Positions 38,208-47,352 of a DNA stretch of 64,000 nucleotides are shown one piece after another. The notes under the pieces were generated by a model. The model was not told the origin of the DNA and did no database searches. It saw nothing but the letters and a program-made list of their open reading frames with translations. Position numbers and translations under genes: made by a program. Source of the stretch: an uncultured Candidatus Peregrinibacteria bacterium (lineage in GTDB: Bacteria; Patescibacteriota; Gracilibacteria; Peribacterales; Peribacteraceae); NCBI GenBank assembly GCA_903854335.1, contig CAINVY010000005.1:1-64000 (forward strand). The letters are read 5' to 3'. Numbering within the stretch: position 1 is the first letter of the stretch; the number at the start of each line of letters is the position of its first letter.

Positions 38208-39563
38208 ATGAAAATTCTCCTCCTCGCCTCGTCCGCCCGCGAGCACGCCATCGCCTCCGCGCTCTCACGCAGCCGACACAAGCCCGAGATCATCGCGCTC
38301 TGCACCTCCCTCAATCCCGGAATTCGTGCCCTCTCTACCGAACAGGTCGTCATGGACATCATGAATTTTGAGCAGGTAGCGGAGATCGCGAAACGAACGA
38401 AACCGGACTTCGCGATCGTCGGTCCGGATGATCCCATTGGAGGAGGCGCTGCGGACATGCTCGCCGCACTTGGGATCCCAAGCGTCGCGCCGAAAAAAAA
38501 CCTTGCACGGATCGAGAGTCGCAAGAGCTTTGCCAGAGATATCCTCAAGAAATATGAGATACATGCCTCGCCAAAATTCAAGGTTTTTTCGCGAGATGTA
38601 AATTCCATTGGAGCCCTTATGGAAGAGAAAAAGTCATTGTTCAACTATCTTGATCAGTACCTCCATGGCGAGTACGTCGTGAAGTACGACGCACTCAAGG
38701 GAGGCAAGGGCGTGAAAGTGAGCGGTGAACACCTCGCGACAATCGAGGACGGCGTGGACTACGCGATCGACTGTCTCAACGAATGCGGGCGCGTCGTAAT
38801 AGAAGAAAAACTCACCGGCGTGGAATTCAGCCTCCTCTCGTTCGTGTCCGGCACGCAGGTCGTGGATATGCCGGCCGTGCAGGATCACAAACGGGCCTTC
38901 GACGGAGACACGGGGCCCAACACCGGCGGGATGGGCACGTACACCGACGCCAATCACTCGTTGCCTTTTCTCACAACGAACGATCTCGCGCTCGCGAAGG
39001 ATTTGAATCGCCGCGTCGCCGCGGCTCTTCTAGAAGAATGCAACGAACCGTACCGCGGCATTCTGTACGGCGGCTTCATGGCGGTGCGCGACGGCATCCG
39101 CATCATCGAATTCAACGCACGCTTCGGCGACCCCGAAGCCCTAAACATTCTTCCCCTCCTCTCCTCGGACTTCGTCGATATCTGTCTCGCGATTATCCAC
39201 GGAGAACTGAGAGAGAACCTCGTCTCGTTCGAGAAGAAGGCGACCGTCTGCAAGTACATCACACCCCGCAGTTACCCGACGGCGAAAGAAGAAAAGGGGC
39301 AGATCGTCACGTTTCCCGAGCTTAGAAAAGACGTGCGGATCTTCTACGGAGACATCGCGCAGGATGATGACGGCTCACTGCGCCTCGGCGGCTCGCGCAC
39401 TGCGGGAATCGTGGGCATCGGAGACTCAATCGCCGAAGCGGAGCGAATCGCCGAAGAAGCGTGCGAAGGAGTGCGCGGCCCCGTTCGTTTCCGCCGAGAT
39501 ATCGGCACGCAGAAACTTATCGCAAAGAGGTCGGAGATGATGCAAGCCCTCCGCGGTCATTAA
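38208..39563 (+). CDS. purD: Phosphoribosylamine--glycine ligase
   Basis: ILLLASSAREHAIA, VVKYDALKGGKGVKVS, QDHKRAFDGDTGPNTGGMGTY, GGFMAVRDGIRIIEFNARFGDPEA. Confidence 0.97.
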   Translation: MKILLLASSAREHAIASALSRSRHKPEIIALCTSLNPGIRALSTEQVVMDIMNFEQVAEIAKRTKPDFAIVGPDDPIGGGAADMLAALGIPSVAPKKNLARIESRKSFARDILKKYEIHASPKFKVFSRDVNSIGALMEEKKSLFNYLDQYLHGEYVVKYDALKGGKGVKVSGEHLATIEDGVDYAIDCLNECGRVVIEEKLTGVEFSLLSFVSGTQVVDMPAVQDHKRAFDGDTGPNTGGMGTYTDANHSLPFLTTNDLALAKDLNRRVAAALLEECNEPYRGILYGGFMAVRDGIRIIEFNARFGDPEALNILPLLSSDFVDICLAIIHGELRENLVSFEKKATVCKYITPRSYPTAKEEKGQIVTFPELRKDVRIFYGDIAQDDDGSLRLGGSRTAGIVGIGDSIAEAERIAEEACEGVRGPVRFRRDIGTQKLIAKRSEMMQALRGH

Positions 39564-39585
39564 CCCTTCCTAACTCTGAGAGACC

Positions 39586-39957
39586 TTGACACTTTCTCCC
39601 TTCTTCACTTCAATGTTTCATATGCCAGTGGAAAGTTTTCCTTCGAGAGAGCAAGTTTCCAGAGCTGTCCAGGAAGCCGTTTTCCAAACGGCTCAATCCA
39701 TCGACCACGGAAGTATCCGAGGCGATTCGAAATTGGGAGGAGATCTCTGTTTCGATTCCTTAGATATGGTTGTCCTTGCGCAGGAAATCGGATCCGGTGT
39801 GCGCACACTCCTCTCATCCCTTAGCAAAGAAATTGTTCTCCCGGATTTGCTGGAGGACAAAGGACCAAACGCTATCTCGTCGAATATGACCGTGGATCAA
39901 TTGGGCGCTTCGGTTTGCAATGCCATCCAGATCGCCTTAGAAACACAGCAAGCTTAA
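39586..39957 (+). CDS. Acyl-carrier-protein-like protein
   Basis: GDSKLGGDLCFDSLDMVVLAQEIG resembles the ACP 4'-phosphopantetheine DSL(D/E) motif. Confidence 0.6.
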   Translation: MTLSPFFTSMFHMPVESFPSREQVSRAVQEAVFQTAQSIDHGSIRGDSKLGGDLCFDSLDMVVLAQEIGSGVRTLLSSLSKEIVLPDLLEDKGPNAISSNMTVDQLGASVCNAIQIALETQQA

Positions 39958-41018
39958 CGATCCTTAAGCGATGAGAGGCGCGCCTCTCGATCCGCCTCCC
40001 GCATTGCGGTGATGATGTCTTGAATGTTGCCCTCCATGATGCTTGGAAGATTGCTGAAGTTGCGACCGATGCGGTGGTCCGTCACACGATCTTGGGGAAA
40101 ATTGTAGGTGCGAATTTTCTCGCTGCGATCAGCCGATCCGACCTGCCCCGCTCGCATCTCTCCCCGTTCCTTCGCCAGACGCTCCCGCTCACTGGCGTAG
40201 AGACGGGTACGCAGCATCTTCATCGCCAACGTCCGGTTCTGCAATTGGCTTCGTTCGCTCTGGCAGGCGACGACCGTGTTAGTCGGCATGTGCGTGATAC
40301 GGACAGCCGTCTCGACTTTGTTGACGTTCTGTCCTCCCGCGCCGCCGCTGCGATACGTGTCGATCCGCAGATCCTCCGTACGAATGACGATGTCCACGTC
40401 CTCCGCTTCCGGGAGAATGGCGACGGTCGCCGTAGACGTGTGGACGCGCCCCTTGGCTTCGGTGGACGGAATGCGTTGAACGCGATGCACGCCCGATTCG
40501 AATTTCAACTCGCCGAAAACGCCCGCTCCCTCGATCTTGCACGACGCCTCCTTGATACCTCCGCCCTCGGCATCGGACTTGGAAAGGATCTGTGTTTTCC
40601 ACTTTCGGATTTCACTGAACCGCAGATACATCCGCAGGAGTTGGCTGGCGAAGAGCGCCGCCTCCTCACCACCCGCTCCGGCGCGCACTTCCAAAATGAC
40701 GCTGCGATTGTCGTCGGGATCGCGCGGAAGAAGGAAGGCACGCATCTCCTGCTCCAGGATTCCTCTTCGCTCGCGCGCAGAATGCGCCTGCTGCTCGGCG
40801 AGTGTGTGCAATTCTGGGTAGACCAACGATTCCTCAGCCTCATCGAGCGCCAGACCGAGACGATCGTACTCGTCGAGCTTTGAGACGAGCGGTTCGAGCT
40901 CCGCCATGCGCTTCCCGATACTCGCCAGTTGCTTCGGATCGCCGTGCACGGAAGGATCCTCCAGGGAATGCTGAAGCTCCCGATACTCCTTCGCCAACGA
41001 GCGGATGCGGTCGAGCAT
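39954..41018 (-). CDS. prfA: Peptide chain release factor 1
   Basis: MLDRIRSLAKEY, ESGVHRVQRIPSTEAKGRVHTSTATVAILPE, GGAGGQNVNKVETAVRITHMPTN. TATCAT 6 nt before ATG 41018. Confidence 0.92.
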   Translation of the reverse strand: MLDRIRSLAKEYRELQHSLEDPSVHGDPKQLASIGKRMAELEPLVSKLDEYDRLGLALDEAEESLVYPELHTLAEQQAHSARERRGILEQEMRAFLLPRDPDDNRSVILEVRAGAGGEEAALFASQLLRMYLRFSEIRKWKTQILSKSDAEGGGIKEASCKIEGAGVFGELKFESGVHRVQRIPSTEAKGRVHTSTATVAILPEAEDVDIVIRTEDLRIDTYRSGGAGGQNVNKVETAVRITHMPTNTVVACQSERSQLQNRTLAMKMLRTRLYASERERLAKERGEMRAGQVGSADRSEKIRTYNFPQDRVTDHRIGRNFSNLPSIMEGNIQDIITAMREADREARLSSLKDR

Positions 41019-41154
41019 GGGGAAATGATAGCGGAGGATGCCGAAGATTCCGAGAATGCCTACGAAACCAATGAAGAACGGGCTGCATGTCCTCGGATTC
41101 TTCAAATCCCCGATTTCTTCGGTATCTTCATTTTTCCATCGGTATACTCCTCCG

Positions 41155-42240
41155 GTGAAAATTCTCCTCGCCATGTCCGGCGGTGTCGATTCCAGCGTCT
41201 GCGCCTTCCTGCTGAAGGAAGCAGGACACGACGTGATCGGCGTACGCTTCGCACTGTGGAACGATCCGCTCGCGCCCGCGCACGCGCAGATCCTCCCGAA
41301 CAAGTGCTGCACCACGGAAGCCGCGTTTCGGACGCAACAGGTCGCTTCTTCACTCGGCATTCCCCTGCACGTCGTCAACCTCGAACGGGATTTCAAGCGC
41401 ATCGTCGTCGATCGCTATCTGAAGGAATTACGCTTGGGTCTCACACCGAATCCATGCGTCAACTGCAACAGAGATCTCAAGTTCTCCTCTCTCCTCGCAC
41501 TCGCGAAGAAACTCCACTGTGACGGTGTGGCAACCGGACACTACGCGCGTATCGCGAAGAGAACCGTGGAAGGAAAACCCGTATTCCGCCTCCTTCAGGC
41601 AAAGGACAAAACGAAAGACCAGAGCTACTACCTCTACCGACTCGGGCAGAACGCCCTTTCGAAAATTCTCTTCCCGCTCGGCGCGCTTGAGAAGAAAAAT
41701 GTTCTGTCACTCGCGCGGCACTTCGGTGTTCCAATCGACGAGCAGTACCGCGAAAGCCAAGATCTCTGTTTCTTCCCGGAAAAATCTCCGCAGGCGTTCT
41801 ATGGTCGTTACTTGAAGAAGGAACTGCGGGAGGGATCGATCGTGCACAGGGACGGCACGAAAGTCGGCACACACCGAGGTCTCCCCCTCTACACGATCGG
41901 CCAGAGGCGCGGACTTGGAATCGGAGGATTGAAGATCCCGCTGGAAGTCGTCGGGAAAGACATGCGTCGGTGTCGTCTGATCGTCGCGGAGCGAGATACG
42001 GAACAGGCAAAGACGATCCGCGTGAAAGACCTCACGTGGACATCCGCTCCTCCCGCGAATCGTGCGATCCTCACCTGCCGCACCCGTTCGCTCTCAAAGA
42101 AGATCCGAGGATCATTGACCTTCCGAGGAAAAGCGGGGGTCTTCACGCCCATCCGTCCCCTCCCCCTTCAATCTCCCGGCCAATCCCTCGTCCTCTATAG
42201 AGGAGAGGAAGTCGTAGGAGGAGGATTCATTGCTCCGTAA
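41155..42240 (+). CDS. mnmA: tRNA-specific 2-thiouridylase
   Basis: KILLAMSGGVDSSVCAFLLKEAGHDVIGV, GLTPNPCVNCNRDLKF, VATGHYARI, DQSYYLYRLGQ. GTG start. Confidence 0.95.
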   Translation: MKILLAMSGGVDSSVCAFLLKEAGHDVIGVRFALWNDPLAPAHAQILPNKCCTTEAAFRTQQVASSLGIPLHVVNLERDFKRIVVDRYLKELRLGLTPNPCVNCNRDLKFSSLLALAKKLHCDGVATGHYARIAKRTVEGKPVFRLLQAKDKTKDQSYYLYRLGQNALSKILFPLGALEKKNVLSLARHFGVPIDEQYRESQDLCFFPEKSPQAFYGRYLKKELREGSIVHRDGTKVGTHRGLPLYTIGQRRGLGIGGLKIPLEVVGKDMRRCRLIVAERDTEQAKTIRVKDLTWTSAPPANRAILTCRTRSLSKKIRGSLTFRGKAGVFTPIRPLPLQSPGQSLVLYRGEEVVGGGFIAP

Positions 42241-42318
42241 GCGTCTTTTGCGGCAATGGCCCAATCGGGATACACTCTGCCTCCGCATGCTTTTTACGGA
42301 GATTTATGCTACAATAGT

Positions 42319-43548
42319 ATGATTCCAATGCGCAAAAATCCCCACCAGGCATCCTACGACGAGAATGGCGACATCGTTCTCCCCAGTGTCGGCGGTGCAC
42401 GAGAGCCCTCAAGAGAACTACAGGCAGAGTGTCTCTGGCCAATGGAGAGCGAGGAACCGCCGCTTCCTGAGGAGATTTTGAATGCGAAGAACGGAGAAGA
42501 ACTCATTGCCTTTCTCTCAGGCAAGAATCAACAACACGTCGGTGAAAAGGTGCTGTCCGTTCGCTCACACATTGCCAAAGATGTATTGGAAGAGGGACTG
42601 CGCCAGTACCGCGAGAGTCTGGCAGGGGCGAGGCCGATGCTCAGCGATCTGGGCGAAGAGACGACCTCCTCGCTCTCCAGACTGTGGAACTTTCTCACGC
42701 AACCCGTGTGGTTCCCGGGAAAGGGACGCACGGTGAAGAAACGCAGTCGCGGCTCGCTCTTCATGCTCGACATTCTCCGCTTCGGCGGGACCTTCGCCGG
42801 TATTTTTCTCGTCCTTTTCGTCTCCCTCAACTACCAGAGCTTCTGGGAGATCGGCCAGGCACGCGTCGAGACCTTCATGGCTCCTCCCTCGGTCGGCTCC
42901 GCCGCCGATCCTCTGCAGGATTCGCTCCAACAGCAACTCAAACTCGTTCCTTCCCTCGCAACAGCCGGTGGCATGCAGGGAAATCTCGTAAGTTTCCTCC
43001 CGGATGTCGGCCCCCCGGATAACCGGCTCATCATTCCGAAACTCGACCTCAATGCGCCGATTGTGAATCCCTCGTATCAAGCGCTCCTCAAGGGAGATTG
43101 GGCGCAGGTGGAGAAAGACATTCAGACGTCGCTGCAGGACGGCGTCGTGCACTATCCCGGAACGGCGAATCCGGGGCAGGCGGGAAATTTCTTCGTGACG
43201 GGTCACAGCTCCTTCTACCCGTGGGCACCGGGCCATTTCAAAACGATCTTCTCGCGCCTCGGCGAACTCTCCGTGGGCGACGAACTCTGGATCTACTACA
43301 ACGGCGACAAACACCGCTACGTCATCCGGACGAAGAAAGAAGTGGTGCCATCGGATATCTCAGTGCTGAATCAACCATCGGACCAACGCCTGACAACGCT
43401 CATGACCTGCACGCCGGTCGGAACGACGCTTCGCCGTCTCATCATTGTCGCGGAAGAAGTGGATCCGTCGACTGGTACAGTGATGAAGGTCGGTCAGCAG
43501 CCGGTGAAAACCGCGCCCACGGTTGTGCCGGACGCGTTATCGATTTAA
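42319..43548 (+). CDS. Sortase family protein
   Basis: RLIIPKLDLNAPI, VHYPGTANPGQAGNFFVTGHSS, LTTLMTCTPVGTTLRRLIIVAE; TM helix upstream. Confidence 0.88.
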   Translation: MIPMRKNPHQASYDENGDIVLPSVGGAREPSRELQAECLWPMESEEPPLPEEILNAKNGEELIAFLSGKNQQHVGEKVLSVRSHIAKDVLEEGLRQYRESLAGARPMLSDLGEETTSSLSRLWNFLTQPVWFPGKGRTVKKRSRGSLFMLDILRFGGTFAGIFLVLFVSLNYQSFWEIGQARVETFMAPPSVGSAADPLQDSLQQQLKLVPSLATAGGMQGNLVSFLPDVGPPDNRLIIPKLDLNAPIVNPSYQALLKGDWAQVEKDIQTSLQDGVVHYPGTANPGQAGNFFVTGHSSFYPWAPGHFKTIFSRLGELSVGDELWIYYNGDKHRYVIRTKKEVVPSDISVLNQPSDQRLTTLMTCTPVGTTLRRLIIVAEEVDPSTGTVMKVGQQPVKTAPTVVPDALSI

Positions 43549-43550
43549 AG

Positions 43551-43583
43551 CGTGGAAGGCAAACCTACGGTTTTCCTTCCACG
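43551..43583. terminator. Long hairpin after the sortase gene (possible terminator)
   Basis: CGTGGAAGG...CCTTCCACG with an inner AAACC/GGTTT; no clear T tract. Confidence 0.5.
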
Positions 43584-43613
43584 AACCATCCTTTCCCTCC
43601 GTGGGGTCGCTTC

Positions 43614-43639
43614 AGCGCGGGGCCCACGAGACCCGCGCT
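43614..43639. other. Second hairpin AGCGCGGG...CCCGCGCT
   Basis: 8-bp inverted repeat upstream of tRNA-Leu. Confidence 0.5.
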
Positions 43640-43698
43640 TCGCGAGATATCAAAAATGATGACATGCGAACAATTGATATATACTGAATCTGTTCTTT

Positions 43699-43788
43699 GC
43701 CGCTGTGGTGGAACGGTAGACACGAGGGACTTAAAATCCCTTGCCCGTGTAAGCGGGCGTGCTGGTTCGATTCCAGCCGGCGGCACCA
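43699..43788 (+). tRNA. tRNA-Leu (anticodon TAA), CCA encoded
   Basis: GCCGCTG/CGGCGGC acceptor, AGGGA-CTTAAAA-TCCCT, long variable arm, GGTTCGATTCC, CCA. Confidence 0.95.
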
Positions 43789-43854
43789 CTACGAGTATCG
43801 ACTCTGAATCCCTGATACATTTACTCCTCTCTTGGCAATCGTTACCATGCAAGT

Positions 43855-45273
43855 ATGAACAAGATCATGAAACTCTGGTTCTTGCTTTCACTGAACCTTC
43901 TGGTTGCATTTTTGGGATGGCTCATGACGCGCCTGGGATCCATCTGGGGAGAATTTGTTCTCTACATCGGAGGGGCGACTCTCCTCGTCATGATAATCTT
44001 CAAAATTCGAATGCGAAGAAAATACGCAAATTTTGCTTCATTTGCGCTCGTTGCCTCGCTCCTCCTCGGTACAATCGCGGGAGTGTGCAATGTGGGAAAT
44101 ATCAACGAATGGATGGGAGGATCCTGGACCTATTTGAAAATCATGATTCACCCTATTGAGGTCTTCGATGCCAAAACAGGACCGATGCCACTGAGCACAG
44201 CGAAACGAGTGGAACTGGAGAACGTCTACGCACAATTGCATGTGTACGACCACTCAGTCGCACAGAAGATCCTCGTCGCCTTCGATAATTTCGGACTCGC
44301 AATCATCGATCACCAGAACGTCATACCCATCACTGACGAAGTCATTATTCCCTCCGTTGTCCTTCCGGATAATTCCATCATCTACTACAACCGCAGTGGC
44401 GAGCCACAAACACTCACACGAGCAAGAATTCAGGGCAATGAACTCATTCGTATGTGGGAGGAAGAAGTTCCCAATCTGACCGTGCAGCACTGGGGAGATG
44501 CGTGGCAGGGAAAACTGTACCAACCGGCTCGTTCCTTCTTCAATCTTCCAAGCCCCCTCTGGTCGGATGTCTATCCGGCCTTTCAGAAATGTCGCATGAC
44601 GAACGCGGTGGATGAAATGATACGCATCTTCGATATCAATACGGGAAAATACGAGAGAGAGATCCGGCTGCTTCCCATTATTGCCGCTCTGGAACAAGAG
44701 CCCGGTGTCCCCAAGCTTATCCATCCTTCGTGTCAACGAGAGATTTTTCACCTCAACGCCGTGGAAGTCATCAAGACGCAGCATCAAGCGGATGAATTTC
44801 CCAACGGAAAGATCGGAGACATGCTCGTTTCCATGAAGAATATCAATACCATCGCTCTTCTTGACCGTGATACATTCCAGGTGAAGTGGCATGTGGAAAA
44901 TCTCTTCAAGCTCCAACATGATCCGACGATTACCGATTGGGGAACCGTTATTGTCTTCGATAATTTTGGCTCCAACGCGGCAAATGGACAATCAAGAGTC
45001 GTGGAAATCTCCATCGCTACTCGCAAAGTCATCGGTGAGTACGAGGCGACAGGACAGGAGTATTTCCAGAGCGATGTGCGGGGGAGAATTATCCTCACAG
45101 ATATGCCACACAAGATCATTGTGTCTGAGGAACATACCGATCATAAAGACTCGATGTTCGTTCTCGATTGCGGAGACGGCCCCGTATCGAATTCCTGCAA
45201 GAAGACATGGATTTTCCAGGGAAGCGGTCACCGTTTCGATTTCATGTTCTCCGCACTCCTCCCGGAAAATTAA
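43855..45273 (+). CDS. Membrane-anchored arylsulfotransferase-like beta-propeller protein
   Basis: N-terminal TM helices; FHLNAVEVI...GDMLVSMKNINTIALLDRDTFQVKWHVE...QHDPTITDWGTVIVFDNFG. Confidence 0.75.
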   Translation: MNKIMKLWFLLSLNLLVAFLGWLMTRLGSIWGEFVLYIGGATLLVMIIFKIRMRRKYANFASFALVASLLLGTIAGVCNVGNINEWMGGSWTYLKIMIHPIEVFDAKTGPMPLSTAKRVELENVYAQLHVYDHSVAQKILVAFDNFGLAIIDHQNVIPITDEVIIPSVVLPDNSIIYYNRSGEPQTLTRARIQGNELIRMWEEEVPNLTVQHWGDAWQGKLYQPARSFFNLPSPLWSDVYPAFQKCRMTNAVDEMIRIFDINTGKYEREIRLLPIIAALEQEPGVPKLIHPSCQREIFHLNAVEVIKTQHQADEFPNGKIGDMLVSMKNINTIALLDRDTFQVKWHVENLFKLQHDPTITDWGTVIVFDNFGSNAANGQSRVVEISIATRKVIGEYEATGQEYFQSDVRGRIILTDMPHKIIVSEEHTDHKDSMFVLDCGDGPVSNSCKKTWIFQGSGHRFDFMFSALLPEN

Positions 45274-45297
45274 CGGGACATGGAGTACACTACCCCT

Positions 45298-45651
45298 ATG
45301 GTACATCTCCTCCGTCAAAGCGTCGGCAATGCGTGGAGGGGTCTTACATTCGTCTGGAACGGAGAACGTAATTTTCGTCTTGAGGTCGCATCTGCCGTCT
45401 TCGTGCTCCTCGTCGCGATGCTCCTGCATTTCACGTACGTGGAATTCTGCATTGTGGTGGCGTGTATCGCCGGTGTCCTCACCGCCGAGGTGATCAATAC
45501 CATCGTCGAAGAGCTCCTCGACATTATCGCGCCCTCCTATTCTGAACACGTGCGAAGGCTAAAGGATGCCACCGCAGGAGCTGTTTTGCTGCTTTCCTTG
45601 GCTTCCCTTGCTGCAGGCATTGCGACCGTCGTGCACCATTTCATGCTTTGA
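45298..45651 (+). CDS. dgkA: Diacylglycerol kinase family (DgkA-type)
   Basis: SVGNAWRGLTFVWNGERNFRLEVASAVFVLL, AEVINTIVEELLDII, RLKDATAGAVLL. Confidence 0.9.
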   Translation: MVHLLRQSVGNAWRGLTFVWNGERNFRLEVASAVFVLLVAMLLHFTYVEFCIVVACIAGVLTAEVINTIVEELLDIIAPSYSEHVRRLKDATAGAVLLLSLASLAAGIATVVHHFML

Positions 45652-45659
45652 GAATGCGA

Positions 45660-45688
45660 TTGCTCCCGGAGAGGAAATTTGGTATAAT
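45660..45688 (+). promoter_or_regulatory. Predicted promoter TTGCTC-N17-TATAAT
   Basis: 6 nt before ATG 45695. Confidence 0.75.
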
Positions 45689-45694
45689 AGGGAC

Positions 45695-46072
45695 ATGCCA
45701 AAAGCAACAATACTCTTCGCTGAAGATGACGAGGTCCTCCGCGGAATTTATATGAAGAAGTTCACGGGAGCTGATTACGCCGTCGTACCGGCAACCAATG
45801 GCGAGGAAGCGATCAGCCTGATCGAGAAGAGCCCGCCGGATCTCCTGGTTCTGGATATCAACATGCCGAAAGTCGATGGGTTCCAGGTGCTGGAACACTT
45901 CCCGAAGGAAAACAGAAAGTATCCCATCATTCTCCTTACGAACTACGACAGCGACGAGATTCGCACGCGCGGCAAGGAGCTGGGGGCGGATGACTTCTTC
46001 GTGAAAAAGGACATGACGATCAAGTCGCTCATCGAAATGACCGAGAATCTGCTGAAGAAGAATCAGGCGTAA
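45695..46072 (+). CDS. Response regulator receiver domain protein
   Basis: ILFAEDDEVLRGIY, PDLLVLDINMPKVDGFQVLE, PIILLTNYD, GADDFFVKKD. Confidence 0.93.
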   Translation: MPKATILFAEDDEVLRGIYMKKFTGADYAVVPATNGEEAISLIEKSPPDLLVLDINMPKVDGFQVLEHFPKENRKYPIILLTNYDSDEIRTRGKELGADDFFVKKDMTIKSLIEMTENLLKKNQA

Positions 46073-46123
46073 GGAGCCAACAACGCAGGAGTTCAGACGT
46101 GGACCCACTCTTTGTGGTATCTA

Positions 46124-47278
46124 TCAGAGCTTCAGCCAAGCCAACCAACTGCTGAACCAAGCGAGCGCGGGTGGAGAATGAAGGGGACGGCATATTTCAA
46201 TATCGTCTTTGATGGCATCTTCCAGTTTCATGAACGCAGCGCTTTCCCTCTTCTCCAGAAGCACATTCACTTCCCCCATTGTATCGAGGGAACTCGAAAT
46301 AAGATTCGCGGATCCCAGAAACGCGCGGCGATGATCGATGAGGATAATCTTGCCGTGAATCATGCGCGGATAGAGGAGAATCTGCATGTGCTTCGGAGAT
46401 CCTTCCGTGATCAGGCGCGTGATGGATTTCATATTGCTGTTCTGATGGATATCGGTCTGCGTGGGAAGAATGATGCTCACCATAACGCCATCCAGACTTC
46501 TTTGAATCAAGGATTGAATCACCTTCGGATCGGAAAGGTAACTCTGCTCAATCACAATCGACCGTTTCGCCGTCTGAAGAAGCTCGGAAACCACGGGTCG
46601 AATCTCCATCCTCACCTCGGTATTCATCACAAGACGCACCTGTTCGGATGCGACATCGCCGCTTCGACGCGTAAGATACTGTTGCACGAAACGACTGCCG
46701 TGCAATTCCACGAGGTAATCGTGCCAACTCTCGTGATATTCGTTGGCGATATTCATCCCCGTGAGTAGCAGAATATGGTCATCGATAATGTACACCTTGG
46801 CGTGGTCGCCCTGCGTAGCGTGAGAAATATGAATATTCTCGTGGTTCCAGAAGCGATGCCACACCCCCTCCGCCGCATCGCGCGTCGCAAAGAAATCGCC
46901 TCTAACCTCAAAGACGTCGCCCACGCCCTCCTTCGTGATGTAGACGCGCACTCCGCGATCGGCCGCTTCCGTCAAAATCTTCGCCATCGAACGACCCAAC
47001 TCATCGTCCATCCAAATGAACATCTGAATAATGATCGTATGCCTTGCACGCGCGATGAGCTTGCGGATGCGAGGAAACGCCTCCCGATCCACCCAGAGTC
47101 GCACGCTCGTTCGCGAGAATTTCTGGGCGAATCCCGTCGCCATCACCATCAACAAACGCAATCGATAGAAGAGCCTCCAGCGACGTATCGTCAGCCTGCG
47201 GCGTTTCACGAACACGTACTTCCATGCACCCCGCAGCAGCGCTCGAAGTGACCGGCGATTGAACCAATGTTTAATCAT
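46124..47278 (-). CDS. Phospholipase D/cardiolipin synthase family protein
   Basis: Two HKD motifs: HAKVYIIDDHILLLTGMN and HGKIILIDHRRAFLGSAN. Confidence 0.9.
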   Translation of the reverse strand: MIKHWFNRRSLRALLRGAWKYVFVKRRRLTIRRWRLFYRLRLLMVMATGFAQKFSRTSVRLWVDREAFPRIRKLIARARHTIIIQMFIWMDDELGRSMAKILTEAADRGVRVYITKEGVGDVFEVRGDFFATRDAAEGVWHRFWNHENIHISHATQGDHAKVYIIDDHILLLTGMNIANEYHESWHDYLVELHGSRFVQQYLTRRSGDVASEQVRLVMNTEVRMEIRPVVSELLQTAKRSIVIEQSYLSDPKVIQSLIQRSLDGVMVSIILPTQTDIHQNSNMKSITRLITEGSPKHMQILLYPRMIHGKIILIDHRRAFLGSANLISSSLDTMGEVNVLLEKRESAAFMKLEDAIKDDIEICRPLHSPPALAWFSSWLAWLKL

Positions 47279-47352
47279 AGCCCTTGAACGGCAAAGGGTA
47301 GCAGATAACTTGGCCGTGCGCGAATTGTCTCTCGTGGTACCATACCGGCGTC

